Source of the DNA: Bacteroidota bacterium
Lineage (GTDB): Bacteria > Bacteroidota > Bacteroidia > UKL13-3
Length of the DNA: 64,000 nucleotides
Assembly (NCBI GenBank): GCA_040388375.1
Contig: JAZKBU010000004.1
Coordinates: 310,001 to 374,000 of the forward strand
Direction of reading: 5' to 3'
Of this stretch, positions 17,698-27,072 are shown piece by piece. How positions within the stretch are numbered: position 1 is the first letter of the stretch; every line of letters starts with the position of its first letter. A model generated the notes under the pieces. That model ran no database searches and had not been told where the DNA came from. It saw only the letters and a list, made by a program, of their open reading frames with translations. The position numbers and the translations under genes are program-made.

Positions 17698-19104
17698 CTA
17701 GTTACGCAGCCATATTTCAGGATTTTGAGCTTGTTTGTTTTTATACACCTCAAAGTGAATTTCTGTTTTGTTGTCATAATCGTTGGTATAAACAGTACCA
17801 ATCAGTTCACCTGCATTTACTTCTTGTCCAATGCGCACTTGCACATTTTCTACTTTGGCATAAATGGTAAAGTATTCTCCATGTTTAACAAGCACAATTT
17901 TTTCCATGCCCGGTACTTCAAATACGGCTTTCACTTTTCCTTTAAATACACACTTTACTTCCGTTTGTTTTTTGCACGAAATATTAATACCATTATTCGT
18001 TGTTCTTACCGCTTTTAGTGTTGGGTGCTGGTGTGTACCAAACCCCTCACTTATAAAACCATTGTTAACAGGCCAAGGTAATCTGTTTTTCATGTTAACA
18101 AAATCAGTACTGGCTTTTAAATCCTCAGGTGATAGCTCTGTTGAGGGTACTTTTTTAGGTTCAACCGTAGGTGTGGTAATACCCTTTTTCTTATTTTCAG
18201 CAATCAATTTAGCCCTTTCCTTAGCGGCTTTTTCTTCCGCTATTCTGCGTCTTTCCTCTTCTTTTCTGCGGGCTTCTTCAATTTCTTTTTGTATTAAGTC
18301 AGCAATTTTCTGACTCAGTTTTTGGTAGTTTTTTTCCGTTTCCTTTAACTCCGTTTGCAGTTGTTTTTGTTTGCCTTGCAGTTCAGTAAGTACTTGTGTT
18401 TCTTCTTTTTTATCAACTTCCAGTTCCTTCTTTTCCGTTTCCTTTACCCCATACAGTTTTATGCTTTCGTTCCTGATTTTACGCATATTGTTTATTTCTT
18501 GCTCAATCGCTTTTTGCGTATTGATAATGGAACGTACCTGCATTTGTTTATACTCCGAGAGTTTGTTTAAATACTTAATGCGTTTGTAGGCATCGTTAAA
18601 TCCTTCAGCATTGAATAAGAAACCCAGATTATTTACACGGTTTTTGCTTTTATAAATAGCCAGCATATTGTTGGCATAATCCTGCTTAAGCCTTTTCAAT
18701 TGAGCGTTTAAAGTATCAATGGTTATAATACTTTCATCCACCTCAACACTTACTTCAAATATTTGTTGGGCAATATTATCAATTACTTTTTCGCGTGTTT
18801 TTATTTGCGCAGTAATGGCTTTTAATTGAGTAAGCTTGGTGTTTTCTTTTTGTTTGGTTTCAGCAATTACCTTTTTTGTCTGGTCAATTTTTTGCAAAAG
18901 GTTTTTGCGCTCTGTTTCCAGTTGCTTGCGTTTAGCACTTGTTTTTTGCGCATGGGAGTGAGTGCTTACAGCAAAAAGTAAAAAGCATATAAATAGCCCT
19001 TTAAGGCTTAATAAGGCGGTGGTTGTAAGTAACCTTTTAGTGGGCAATGGTTTTGTAGCTATTAGGTACACGTATTTGCGGATCTCTCTTTTTTTCAAAT
19101 ACAA
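17698..19104 (-). CDS. EnvC-like murein hydrolase activator (degenerate LytM domain)
   Basis: Long coiled coils (about residues 55-310, rich in Lys and Glu) precede a C-terminal M23/LytM fold (about 345-468). The zinc site is broken: the HxxxD position reads NNGIN and the final HxH reads EIH, so it should not cut peptidoglycan. E. coli EnvC has the same degeneration and activates amidases at division sites, so an amidase-activator role is likely. The only in-frame ATG (19104) overlaps the upstream DUF4292 gene by 68 bp and leaves an odd 35-residue tail before the signal. A TTG at 19047, with an 11-bp overlap, gives a normal signal peptide ending SHAQ and is probably the true start. Confidence 0.85.
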   Translation of the reverse strand: MYLKKREIRKYVYLIATKPLPTKRLLTTTALLSLKGLFICFLLFAVSTHSHAQKTSAKRKQLETERKNLLQKIDQTKKVIAETKQKENTKLTQLKAITAQIKTREKVIDNIAQQIFEVSVEVDESIITIDTLNAQLKRLKQDYANNMLAIYKSKNRVNNLGFLFNAEGFNDAYKRIKYLNKLSEYKQMQVRSIINTQKAIEQEINNMRKIRNESIKLYGVKETEKKELEVDKKEETQVLTELQGKQKQLQTELKETEKNYQKLSQKIADLIQKEIEEARRKEEERRRIAEEKAAKERAKLIAENKKKGITTPTVEPKKVPSTELSPEDLKASTDFVNMKNRLPWPVNNGFISEGFGTHQHPTLKAVRTTNNGINISCKKQTEVKCVFKGKVKAVFEVPGMEKIVLVKHGEYFTIYAKVENVQVRIGQEVNAGELIGTVYTNDYDNKTEIHFEVYKNKQAQNPEIWLRN

Positions 19105-19840
19105 AATTGAAAAGTTTCATGGAGCATCCTACATTTTTTTCTGCCCTAATGTTAATAGCTAGCTCACTTGGATAGTAATTTGTACCATTTTGAAAAAATT
19201 GCTTGTAAGCAATATCCATTTGCTGGTTTTTTAATGAGTCCTGTAACAAGCTAGTATTTATTTTAGCTATTTGCCCTTTGTTGTAGTAACAAATTTGTGC
19301 TACCTCATTTATAAAAGTTTTAAGAATAAACTGAGCTTGGTTGGAGTCAATGGCAGTGTGGTCAGTAGTATTGGTAAACAACGCATTGCCAATAAGCATG
19401 TTTTCTATGTTTTCAAACTGTAAAGGAGCCGAACTGTATTTTTTTAAAAAGCTATAAGAAGCCAGTGTGTTTACTTTATTCCAATGGTCAATAATTTGAA
19501 TTTGGCTTGGCGTTATGTATAAACGGGCCACTTCAATACCCAATAAGTAAGTAGCTTTTATAAAAATAAAATGACCTTTTTCCATTTCCAAACTAATGTC
19601 AAAAGTGTAGTCATTTTTACCATCGCTGTATTCACATTCCCCTTTGCAGCTTAAGTAATTATAAGTGTTTTGCTGTTGGTTAATATTGTTTATAAAAGCT
19701 TCATTGTTTTTATAAAAAGTACTGTCAATACTTGTTCCTTGCGGCAATTTAACACCTAAACCTTTTTTTGTTTTACAGGCCGACATAAAAAGAAGCAATG
19801 CTGCCAGTAAACAAAAAACTTTTATAACAATATATTTCAC
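19037..19840 (-). CDS. DUF4292 lipoprotein (LolB-like)
   Basis: The 267-residue protein has a lipoprotein signal with lipobox FMSAC, lipidated at Cys22. A beta-rich domain follows (YLSCKGECEYSDGKNDYTFDISLEM, then HFIFIKATYLLGIEVARLYITP), as in DUF4292. That family resembles LolA/LolB outer-membrane lipoprotein carriers, but the function is not proven. It is the first gene of a unit with the EnvC-like activator, whose start lies inside its 3' end; this gene order is common in Bacteroidota and suggests envelope maintenance. A perfect 12-bp inverted repeat lies in its upstream region. Confidence 0.85.
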   Translation of the reverse strand: MKYIVIKVFCLLAALLLFMSACKTKKGLGVKLPQGTSIDSTFYKNNEAFINNINQQQNTYNYLSCKGECEYSDGKNDYTFDISLEMEKGHFIFIKATYLLGIEVARLYITPSQIQIIDHWNKVNTLASYSFLKKYSSAPLQFENIENMLIGNALFTNTTDHTAIDSNQAQFILKTFINEVAQICYYNKGQIAKINTSLLQDSLKNQQMDIAYKQFFQNGTNYYPSELAINIRAEKNVGCSMKLFNFVFEKKRDPQIRVPNSYKTIAH

Positions 19841-19878
19841 TTTTAAATTTTATTTGCAGCAAATATGCTTGTAAGCTG

Positions 19879-19906
19879 CTTAATATAAAAATTGTTTTAT
19901 ATTAAG
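19879..19906. promoter_or_regulatory. Perfect inverted repeat between divergent genes
   Basis: CTTAATATAAAA-ATTG-TTTTATATTAAG is a perfect 12-bp inverted repeat with a 4-nt spacer. It is centred about 50 bp from both the DUF4292 start (minus strand) and the thiamine diphosphokinase start (plus strand). It is too AT-rich and ill-placed for a terminator. An operator serving both genes is possible but unproven. Confidence 0.45.
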
Positions 19907-19940
19907 TTTGTCCAAAAGCCAAACTATTAATTAGCAAAAA

Positions 19941-20603
19941 ATGTCGAGCCACCATATAGTAAGAGACGAGCAGGAACCAGCATTGATAATAGCCAATGGA
20001 GAAAGCTGTAGTTTTGAGTTATTGGGCCAGTTATTAGAATGGAGCCCCGTAGTAATGGTGCTGGATGGTGCTATACACCGCGTATTACAACTAGGTATAA
20101 AAATAGATATAGTATTAGGCGATTTTGATAAAAAAGAAAACTGGGAAGAGCTGTTAAAAGACCAGCAACCGGTGGAAGTAGTGCACACCCCAGACCAAAA
20201 TAAAACAGATTTAGAAAAGGGTCTCGATTTTTTAATTGCCAAAGGACACAAAACTGCCAATATTGTTTGGGCTACAGGCCGCAGAGGTGACCATCATATT
20301 AATAATTTAAGCACATTAGTTAAGTACAAGCAAAAAATAACCATGGTTATTTTAGACGACTATTCGCGTATTTATAATTTGCCACAACACTTTACCAAAT
20401 GGTATCCTGCCAATTATCCGCTTTCGCTTATTCCTTTGGGGAGCGTGTATAATTTGCAGACAAAAGGCTTAACCTATAATTTAAACAACGAAGATTTACA
20501 TTTGGGCGAACGCACCAGCAGCAGCAATAAAACAGAAAGCGATGGACTGGTTGAAATTACTTTTGAAAAAGGCAATCTGCTCCTGATGGAATGTAATGAC
20601 TAA
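19941..20603 (+). CDS. Thiamine diphosphokinase
   Basis: The 220-residue enzyme transfers pyrophosphate from ATP to thiamine, giving the cofactor thiamine diphosphate. The catalytic N-terminal domain shows IIANGE, VMVLDGAIHR, the acidic IDIVLGDFD motif and the DQNKTDLEKGLDFLI motif, then GRRGDHHINNL. The C-terminal beta domain has the SSSNKTESDGLVEI-type thiamine-binding segment. Only salvage of thiamine is implied; no biosynthetic thi gene or TPP riboswitch is near. It stands alone between a divergent envelope gene and a converging CPBP gene. Confidence 0.9.
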   Translation: MSSHHIVRDEQEPALIIANGESCSFELLGQLLEWSPVVMVLDGAIHRVLQLGIKIDIVLGDFDKKENWEELLKDQQPVEVVHTPDQNKTDLEKGLDFLIAKGHKTANIVWATGRRGDHHINNLSTLVKYKQKITMVILDDYSRIYNLPQHFTKWYPANYPLSLIPLGSVYNLQTKGLTYNLNNEDLHLGERTSSSNKTESDGLVEITFEKGNLLLMECND

Positions 20604-20614
20604 GCGCAGCCAGT

Positions 20615-21391
20615 TTAGAACAGCAAACCCCTTTGCCAAAGCGAGCAAAAGTCCATAGTAATAGCTACCGAAAAATGAATAGCAATACCTAACCAGATGC
20701 TATTGCTTTTTAAACTCAGTATACCCAATACCAATCCGGCAATAATGGCGGCTAATGTTTCAGGTAGCGGCTTACCAAAATGTATCATACAGTATGGAAT
20801 AGTCATTACTAAAATACTATAAAAGCCAAAACGATTTTTATTACCGTGTAACATAAAACCACGGAAGAAAAACTCAACAGCAAAAAACTGTAATAAATAC
20901 AATAGCTCCCAAGCCAAAAAACGAGGATAAAGTAATTCGCCTGCCTGTAATTTATAAAAGGGGTATTTGTTTTGGAAACTTTGCGTAAACGAAGCTATAA
21001 AAACCAATGGTAACATAATACCAATCATGGCGGCATATAGTTTATAATCCTTTAAAGCACCTTTAATACTTAAGCCATAATTGCTTAATTTATCTTTAAA
21101 AACAAAAGTAATAATAGCTATTGGAACAATGGCATAAAACAATACAATAACAGCTACCCAGTAGGCCAGTGCATGTAATTGGTCTGCCATAAAAGTGTGG
21201 TATTTGTGGGCTAATTCCTGAAAGCCTAAACCCTGTATAAACTGTAAGGTAAATTCGGTTTTGCCAAAATACTCATCCAGACTAATACATACAGCAGCGG
21301 CTATGCAAACAATAAAGGCTTGGGCTTTTATTACTTCCTGTTTATTGTTTTCAGCCTTATCGTAAACGGTTTTTATTAGTTGCTTTATCAT
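20615..21391 (-). CDS. CPBP family intramembrane protein (CAAX protease-like)
   Basis: The 258-residue protein has about seven membrane segments and the CPBP/Abi motifs: VEFFFRGFML near residue 175, PYCMIHFGKP, and WLGIAIHFSVAITMDF near the end. The usual EExxxR first motif is reduced to VExxxR, so one of the two Glu is missing; activity may still be possible with one Glu but is uncertain. Family members cleave prenylated or bacteriocin-type peptides, or have no known substrate. It follows kup on the same strand after 16 bp and is probably co-transcribed from the kup promoter. Confidence 0.82.
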   Translation of the reverse strand: MIKQLIKTVYDKAENNKQEVIKAQAFIVCIAAAVCISLDEYFGKTEFTLQFIQGLGFQELAHKYHTFMADQLHALAYWVAVIVLFYAIVPIAIITFVFKDKLSNYGLSIKGALKDYKLYAAMIGIMLPLVFIASFTQSFQNKYPFYKLQAGELLYPRFLAWELLYLLQFFAVEFFFRGFMLHGNKNRFGFYSILVMTIPYCMIHFGKPLPETLAAIIAGLVLGILSLKSNSIWLGIAIHFSVAITMDFCSLWQRGLLF

Positions 21392-21407
21392 TCACACCGC
21401 TGAGCTT

Positions 21408-23372
21408 TTAATAAAATCGTTTCATTCTAAACTCTTTCAACGGAGTAATTAATAAAGGTACTTTTTCAATCAATACAGAACTGGTATCTAAACCAAAAGC
21501 TTTAGCTTCCGAAAGACTCAACCTGTCCAAAGAAAAATATACATCCATTATCCATTGTTCGTATGCCGAAAGTTCATTTTCGTTCGATAAATGGCGTTGT
21601 AATACCACAAATTTAAAATCACCGGTAATGTTCTGCCCCCTTAACGAAGCGTATCTGCTCGTTACATCTACCTCTCCATTTTTTACCAGTTCTTCTACTA
21701 CTTTACGGAAGTAGTAATTAATTTTTTGTTCCACCCTAAAACCAAGCCTGAACTCCACTTTAATAATATCGTTAGGTACTATGTGGTCCACTTTATATTG
21801 CATAGCATAAGGTTCATCGTCCACATGTATATGCACAAACCAATAAATATCTGCTCGCTTAGGCTGTTTTTGCAAAATAGAATATATAATTTTCGATTCT
21901 ATTTCATTTTGAGTATCGGCACTGGTTAAATAAACTAGGTGGGTAGCGAATTTGGAAACCGATTCGTCTTTGCTTAACTGCTCCAAAATAGGTATGTACG
22001 ATTTGAGTTGAACAAATTCCGTCAATCGGTTTTTAATTTTTCGGCCTTTGTACCAAATCCACATAATAAATATAAATACAGAACTGATTACCAAACTTAC
22101 CCATCCTCCATGCGTAAACTTAAGTAAGTTAGCCGACAGAAATGAACCCTCTATAGCTACATATACCAGTAACAATACAGCCACCAGCCATTTATTTACT
22201 TTAATAGTACGTAAATAATTTACCAACAATAAAGTGGTCATGAGCATAGCAATGGTAATGGCTAAACCGTAGGCAGCTTCCATAGCACTTGCTTCTCTAA
22301 AGTATAAAACAACACCAATACAACCTGCCCATAAAATTAAATTAGCACTTGGTACATATAATTGACCTTTCATTTCACTCGGAAACTTAATCATTACTTT
22401 AGGCCAAACATTTAATCGAATGGCTTCTGAAATAAGCGTAAATGACCCGCTAATTAAAGCTTGACTGGCAATAATAGCAGCCATTGTTGCAATAGCAACG
22501 CCATAAGGTAAAAACTCTGGCGACATAATATTATAGAAAGGATTAATACCCGTTTCCGTTAATGTTTGTCCCTCATGAGTTAATAAATTAGCCCCCTGAC
22601 CAAAATAATTTAAAAGCAAGGCCGATTTAACAAAAATCCAACTTACCCTGATATTGTTTTTACCACAATGGCCCAAATCAGAATACAAAGCTTCAGCCCC
22701 GGTGGTACAAAGAAAAACAGCGCCAAGTATCCAAAAACCCTCGTGGTAGTTTACCAATAAATTATAAGCGTAGTATGGGTTTAAGCAGTTTAATACATCT
22801 ACATGTGTGCCTATTTTTGAAATACCCAAAACCGCTAACATACCAAACCAAAGCAACATAATAGGGCCAAAAGCCTTACCAACTATAGAAGTACCAACTC
22901 GTTGAATTAAAAACAAGAAACTGATAATAGCAATTACAATGGGAACGGTAGGAATTTCTGAAAAATTAAAAACATCCGACTTAATCAAATGTAAACCCTC
23001 AATAGCTGATGAAACAGAAATGGGAGGTGTAATAACACCATCGGCCAATAAAGCACAACCACCAATAATGGCCGGAAAAATTAAGTAAGGCCTGCGTCTT
23101 CTTACTAAAGCGTAAAGTGAAAAAATGCCACCCTCACCGTTGTTATCAGCATTCAGTGTAATTAAAACATATTTTAAAGTAGTCTGTAGGGTAAGAGTCC
23201 AAACAATACATGATAAACCACCATAAATGAGATCCTTTGAAATAACCTTATCGCCAACAATTGCGTTTAATACGTAAAGAGGCGATGTTCCAATATCTCC
23301 AAAAATAATACCTAGAGTAACTAAAAGCCCAGCTAATGAAAGCTTGTTTTGGCTATGGTGATGTTCGCCCAC
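21408..23372 (-). CDS. kup: Kup-type potassium uptake protein
   Basis: The 654-residue protein belongs to the KUP/HAK/KT family of K+:H+ symporters. About 12 transmembrane segments fill residues 15-450, starting with the diagnostic LGIIFGDIGTSPLYVLNAIVG. The hydrophilic C-terminal region of about 200 residues is typical. GGIFSLYALVRRRRP and TGAEALYSDLGH are further family motifs. It imports K+ with little energy dependence on the external concentration. A near-perfect Bacteroidota promoter lies just upstream (23402-23432). A CPBP gene follows in the same unit. No c-di-AMP riboswitch-like leader fits in the short 5' region. Confidence 0.95.
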   Translation of the reverse strand: MGEHHHSQNKLSLAGLLVTLGIIFGDIGTSPLYVLNAIVGDKVISKDLIYGGLSCIVWTLTLQTTLKYVLITLNADNNGEGGIFSLYALVRRRRPYLIFPAIIGGCALLADGVITPPISVSSAIEGLHLIKSDVFNFSEIPTVPIVIAIISFLFLIQRVGTSIVGKAFGPIMLLWFGMLAVLGISKIGTHVDVLNCLNPYYAYNLLVNYHEGFWILGAVFLCTTGAEALYSDLGHCGKNNIRVSWIFVKSALLLNYFGQGANLLTHEGQTLTETGINPFYNIMSPEFLPYGVAIATMAAIIASQALISGSFTLISEAIRLNVWPKVMIKFPSEMKGQLYVPSANLILWAGCIGVVLYFREASAMEAAYGLAITIAMLMTTLLLVNYLRTIKVNKWLVAVLLLVYVAIEGSFLSANLLKFTHGGWVSLVISSVFIFIMWIWYKGRKIKNRLTEFVQLKSYIPILEQLSKDESVSKFATHLVYLTSADTQNEIESKIIYSILQKQPKRADIYWFVHIHVDDEPYAMQYKVDHIVPNDIIKVEFRLGFRVEQKINYYFRKVVEELVKNGEVDVTSRYASLRGQNITGDFKFVVLQRHLSNENELSAYEQWIMDVYFSLDRLSLSEAKAFGLDTSSVLIEKVPLLITPLKEFRMKRFY

Positions 23373-23401
23373 GATTTTTTTGTATGTAATAAATAAGCTT
23401 G

Positions 23402-23432
23402 CAAATGTATAGCTTCATTTATAATACCCAAA
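23402..23432 (-). promoter_or_regulatory. Bacteroidota-type promoter of kup
   Basis: On the minus strand TTTG, 19 bp, then TACATTTG matches the -33/-7 consensus (TTTG-N19-TAnnTTTG) exactly. It would start transcription about 20 bp before the kup ATG. Confidence 0.7.
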
Positions 23433-23539
23433 TTTTTTATGTAACTATTAGTTAGGCTGATATTAAATATTTAATTTACTGTTTTAGCGGTTTTATATAA
23501 GTAAATATTATTTTGCCAGCATTATTACATAAATAAGTT

Positions 23540-24172
23540 TTGGTTCAAACAATTTTAAAAGGTTATGCCACTGGATTAATTCTTTCGCTTTCATTTGGCG
23601 CTGGTTTTTTTTCATTGTTACATGCAAGTATTAGCAAAGGTTATAAAAAGGGTTTATTAATAGCATTGGGTATGTTATTAAGCGATTTGTTTTTTGTAGC
23701 CCTTTGTGTATTTGCAGCATCATTTGTTTCAAACCAATTACAAAAACTCGATACCGAAATTCGCATAGTAGGTTTTATAGCCTTAATTGTTTTAGGGGTT
23801 AGCACCTACCTGAAAAAAGCTGCCCACCCAAGTGAAATAAAAACAACGGGCAATAAAAATATACTGTATATTATGAAAGGCATTATAATTAACAGCATTA
23901 ATCCGCTTACCTTGTTATTTTGGTTAGGTTTAGCCGCTTTTGTAAAAAGTAGTTTACCCACTTTGTTTGAAGTGGTTTTGTTTTTCAGTGTTACCTTAGG
24001 AGCTATGTTTTTTCATCAGTTTATTATTTGTTACTCAGCCAATAAAGTAAAACATTTATTTTCAGTAAGAATGCAGCAATTGCTCAATCATATTATAGGC
24101 GTTGTTTTTATAATAGTTGCTTTTGCCATGCTTTGGCCCGTTATAAAACCCTATTTTGAAAATATAGTTTAA
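23540..24172 (+). CDS. LysE family transporter
   Basis: The 210-residue protein has six hydrophobic segments in the LysE/RhtB layout, with an opening [34 protein letters not shown], where the Gly-rich first loop and SxxxG are characteristic. These exporters remove amino acids such as Lys, Arg or homoserine; the substrate cannot be inferred. There is no ATG before residue 35. A TTG start ([12 protein letters not shown]), one codon after an in-frame TAA-GTT, is the only way to keep helix 1, so the gene uses a rare start. glyA begins 20 bp downstream and may be co-transcribed. Confidence 0.85.
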   Translation: MVQTILKGYATGLILSLSFGAGFFSLLHASISKGYKKGLLIALGMLLSDLFFVALCVFAASFVSNQLQKLDTEIRIVGFIALIVLGVSTYLKKAAHPSEIKTTGNKNILYIMKGIIINSINPLTLLFWLGLAAFVKSSLPTLFEVVLFFSVTLGAMFFHQFIICYSANKVKHLFSVRMQQLLNHIIGVVFIIVAFAMLWPVIKPYFENIV

Positions 24173-24192
24173 GAAATTTATACATATACAAC

Positions 24193-25464
24193 ATGCAAAG
24201 AGATACCGTTATATTTGATTTAATCAATCAGGAAAAAAGCCGCCAGGAACATGGCATTGAATTAATTGCTTCAGAAAACTTTACCAGTCCACAAGTAATG
24301 GAAGCTATGGGCAGTGTATTAACCAATAAATATGCAGAAGGCTTACCGGGTAAACGTTATTACGGTGGCTGTGAAATAGTTGATCAGGTAGAAAATTTAG
24401 CGATTGACAGATTAAAACAAATGTTTGGTGCTACCTGGGCCAATGTACAACCACACTCAGGTGCGCAAGCCAATGCTGCCGTTATGTTAGGTTGCTTAAA
24501 TCCGGGCGATAAAATTTTAGGTTTCGACCTTTCACATGGTGGGCATTTAACACATGGCTCACCCGTTAATTTTTCAGGTAAATTATATGTTCCTTCATTT
24601 TACGGAGTAGAACAAGAAACAGGATTAATAGACTGGAATAAAGTAGAGGCAAAAGCCCAACAGGAAAAACCAAAAATGATTATTTGTGGTGCTTCTGCCT
24701 ACAGTCGCGATTGGGATTACGCCCGTTTGCGTGCCATTGCTGATAGTGTAGGGGCTATTTTATTGGCCGATATTTCACATCCTGCAGGATTAATAGTAGG
24801 TAAATTATTAAACGACCCTATTCAATATTGCCATATAGTTACCTCAACAACTCATAAAACCTTACGTGGCCCACGTGGTGGAATTATTATGATGGGTAAC
24901 GATTTTGAAAATCCATTTGGACAAAAAACCTTAAAAGGCGATTTGAAAATGATGAGCGCTGTATTAGATGGCGCTGTATTCCCCGGAACACAAGGTGGTC
25001 CGTTAGAGCACGTAATTGCGGCTAAAGCAGTAGCTTTTGGCGAGTGTTTAACTGACGATTATAAAACATACGTAAAACAAGTAGCAGTAAATGCACAAGC
25101 TATGGCCAAAGCATTTGTAAACCGTGGTTATAAAATTATTTCAGGTGGAACCGATAACCATTTAATGTTAATAGACCTACGCAGTAAAAACCTGACAGGT
25201 AAATTAGCAGAAGCAGCTTTAGGCAAAGCCGAGATTACCATTAACAAAAACATGGTTCCTTTCGATGATAAATCGCCATTTGTAACCAGCGGAATTAGAG
25301 TTGGAACAGCAGCCATTACCACACGTGGTATGATGGAAAGCGATATGGAACAAATAGTAGACTATATTGACATAGCTTTAATGAACAACGAAAACGAAAG
25401 CAAGCTGGCTGATATTAGAAAAAACATCAACGACTGGATGGTTAAGTTCCCATTGTACAAATAG
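24193..25464 (+). CDS. glyA: Serine hydroxymethyltransferase
   Basis: The 423-residue PLP enzyme interconverts serine plus tetrahydrofolate with glycine plus 5,10-methylene-tetrahydrofolate in the cytoplasm, feeding one-carbon metabolism. It shows [19 protein letters not shown], the [12 protein letters not shown] substrate motif and the PLP lysine K222 in [13 protein letters not shown]. The [11 protein letters not shown] segment is also present. Length and order are normal. It lies 20 bp after the LysE-type exporter, so serine/glycine-type export could be linked, by inference only. A hairpin terminator follows. Confidence 0.97.
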   Translation: MQRDTVIFDLINQEKSRQEHGIELIASENFTSPQVMEAMGSVLTNKYAEGLPGKRYYGGCEIVDQVENLAIDRLKQMFGATWANVQPHSGAQANAAVMLGCLNPGDKILGFDLSHGGHLTHGSPVNFSGKLYVPSFYGVEQETGLIDWNKVEAKAQQEKPKMIICGASAYSRDWDYARLRAIADSVGAILLADISHPAGLIVGKLLNDPIQYCHIVTSTTHKTLRGPRGGIIMMGNDFENPFGQKTLKGDLKMMSAVLDGAVFPGTQGGPLEHVIAAKAVAFGECLTDDYKTYVKQVAVNAQAMAKAFVNRGYKIISGGTDNHLMLIDLRSKNLTGKLAEAALGKAEITINKNMVPFDDKSPFVTSGIRVGTAAITTRGMMESDMEQIVDYIDIALMNNENESKLADIRKNINDWMVKFPLYK

Positions 25465-25491
25465 AACTTAGTATAAAATCAAATTATAAGG

Positions 25492-25526
25492 AAATCCCTT
25501 TCAGTTTAACCGGAAGGGATTTTTTG
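25492..25526 (+). terminator. Hairpin terminator after glyA
   Basis: AAATCCCTT and AAGGGATTT pair, extended by G-U and C-G pairs, around a loop of about 9 nt, and are followed by a T-run. It lies 27 bp after the glyA stop. Confidence 0.75.
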
Positions 25527-25603
25527 TTTTCAAAAACCAAACCTAAACACACTTTTAATATCCAAACCAAACAATATATTTGAATGCATAATTAACGTTA
25601 TAC

Positions 25604-26968
25604 ATGAACAAAATCCTTCTACTTTTATTTTCACTAGGCTGCTTACAAATAGCTGCACAAACCAACGATGCTGTTGTTATTAAACAATTAACCGAAGAAG
25701 TATTAAGCAACGGAAAAGCGTATGGCGATTTGCGCGATTTATGTAAGCAAGTCGGTAATAGAATTAGTGGGAGTCCACAGGCTGAAAAAGCAGTACAGTT
25801 AATGTTTAAAAAAATGAAAGCCTATGGTTTTGATTCCGTATGGTTGCAGCCCGTTATGGTTCCCAGGTGGACAAGAGGCAGCAAAAAAACAGAGATTGGT
25901 AAAATAGTAAACGAAAACAAACCTTACCAAGTAAATATTCTGGCATTAGGTGGTTCCGTTTCAACACCCAAAAATGGCCTTACTGCAGGTGTTATAGAAG
26001 TAAAAAACTTTGAAGAGCTGCATAGCTTAGGCAAAGAAAAAGTACAGGGAAAAATAGTGTTTTTTAACAGACCAATGGACCCTAAACATATTAGTACAGG
26101 TGCTGCTTATGGTGGAGCGGTAAACCAACGTGGTCGTGGTGCTTCAGAGGCAGCTAAATTAGGAGCCATTGGTGTGGTGGTACGCAGTATGACATTGGCA
26201 CACGATGATTTTGCCCATACAGGTGCTATGCATTACAACGATTCATTTCCTAAAATTCCTGCTTGTGCCATCAGTAGTAACGATGCCGACAGGTTAAGTT
26301 TAGCCATTAAAAACAGCAAACAAACCCAATTCTATTTTAACCTGAATTGCGCCAATACCATCGATAGTGTTTTAAGTTACAATGTAATTGGGCAAATGAA
26401 CGGAACCACCAAAGCCAATGAAATTATTCTGGTAGGTGGCCATTTAGATAGTTGGGATGTAGGCGAAGGTGCCCACGATGATGGAGCAGGTTGTGTGCAA
26501 AGCATAGAAGTACTGCGATTGTTTAAAACATTACATATTAAAACACAAAGAACCATCAGAGCCGTTTTATTTATGAACGAAGAAAATGGTTTACGCGGAG
26601 GCGTAAAATATGCAGCGTTAGCTGCCCAAAATAAAGAGAACCATTATGCAGCCATTGAAACCGATGCAGGTGGATTTGTACCACGAGGTTTTGGCATTAG
26701 CGATTCCACTATTTACGCAAGTATCAGCGCCAAAGCCAATTTGTTCAGAGAATATGGATGGGATAAAATAGATTTTGGTGGTGGCGGTGCCGATATTGGC
26801 CCCTTAAAAAACAACTGTAAAGCATTGATTGGTTTTACACCCGATTCGCAACGCTATTTTGATTACCACCATACCGAAAACGATGTTTTTGAGCATGTAA
26901 ACGAAAGAGAATTACATTTGGGAGCCGCAGCCATAGCGAGTTTAGTTTGGCTGTTAAGTAATGAATAA
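25604..26968 (+). CDS. Secreted M28 family zinc peptidase
   Basis: The 454-residue protein has a signal peptide (MNKILLLLFSLGCLQIAAQ), a protease-associated-like insert (about 130-240) and an M28 aminopeptidase/carboxypeptidase Q-like domain. The domain has GGHLDSWDVGEGAHDDGAG, with ligands H280 and D292, the catalytic/ligand FMNEENGLRGG, and a late YHHTENDVFEHV containing the last His ligand. It probably trims peptides in the periplasm or outside. A TATATTTG -7 element at 25575-25582 lies 21 bp before the ATG, with no good -33 box. The gene is monocistronic. Confidence 0.92.
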   Translation: MNKILLLLFSLGCLQIAAQTNDAVVIKQLTEEVLSNGKAYGDLRDLCKQVGNRISGSPQAEKAVQLMFKKMKAYGFDSVWLQPVMVPRWTRGSKKTEIGKIVNENKPYQVNILALGGSVSTPKNGLTAGVIEVKNFEELHSLGKEKVQGKIVFFNRPMDPKHISTGAAYGGAVNQRGRGASEAAKLGAIGVVVRSMTLAHDDFAHTGAMHYNDSFPKIPACAISSNDADRLSLAIKNSKQTQFYFNLNCANTIDSVLSYNVIGQMNGTTKANEIILVGGHLDSWDVGEGAHDDGAGCVQSIEVLRLFKTLHIKTQRTIRAVLFMNEENGLRGGVKYAALAAQNKENHYAAIETDAGGFVPRGFGISDSTIYASISAKANLFREYGWDKIDFGGGGADIGPLKNNCKALIGFTPDSQRYFDYHHTENDVFEHVNERELHLGAAAIASLVWLLSNE

Positions 26969-27072
26969 AAGAAAAGGGAAAACCAAAACACTAGTTTATA
27001 TAAAGTGTTATTAATTTTAATATCTAAGTAACAAAGTATCCTTTAACATTGTAAATAAAATTTTTCTAAAAG

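Noticed and set aside
23373-23539. Possible c-di-AMP or K+-type riboswitch before kup.
   Set aside because: The promoter leaves a leader of only about 20 nt, too short for one.
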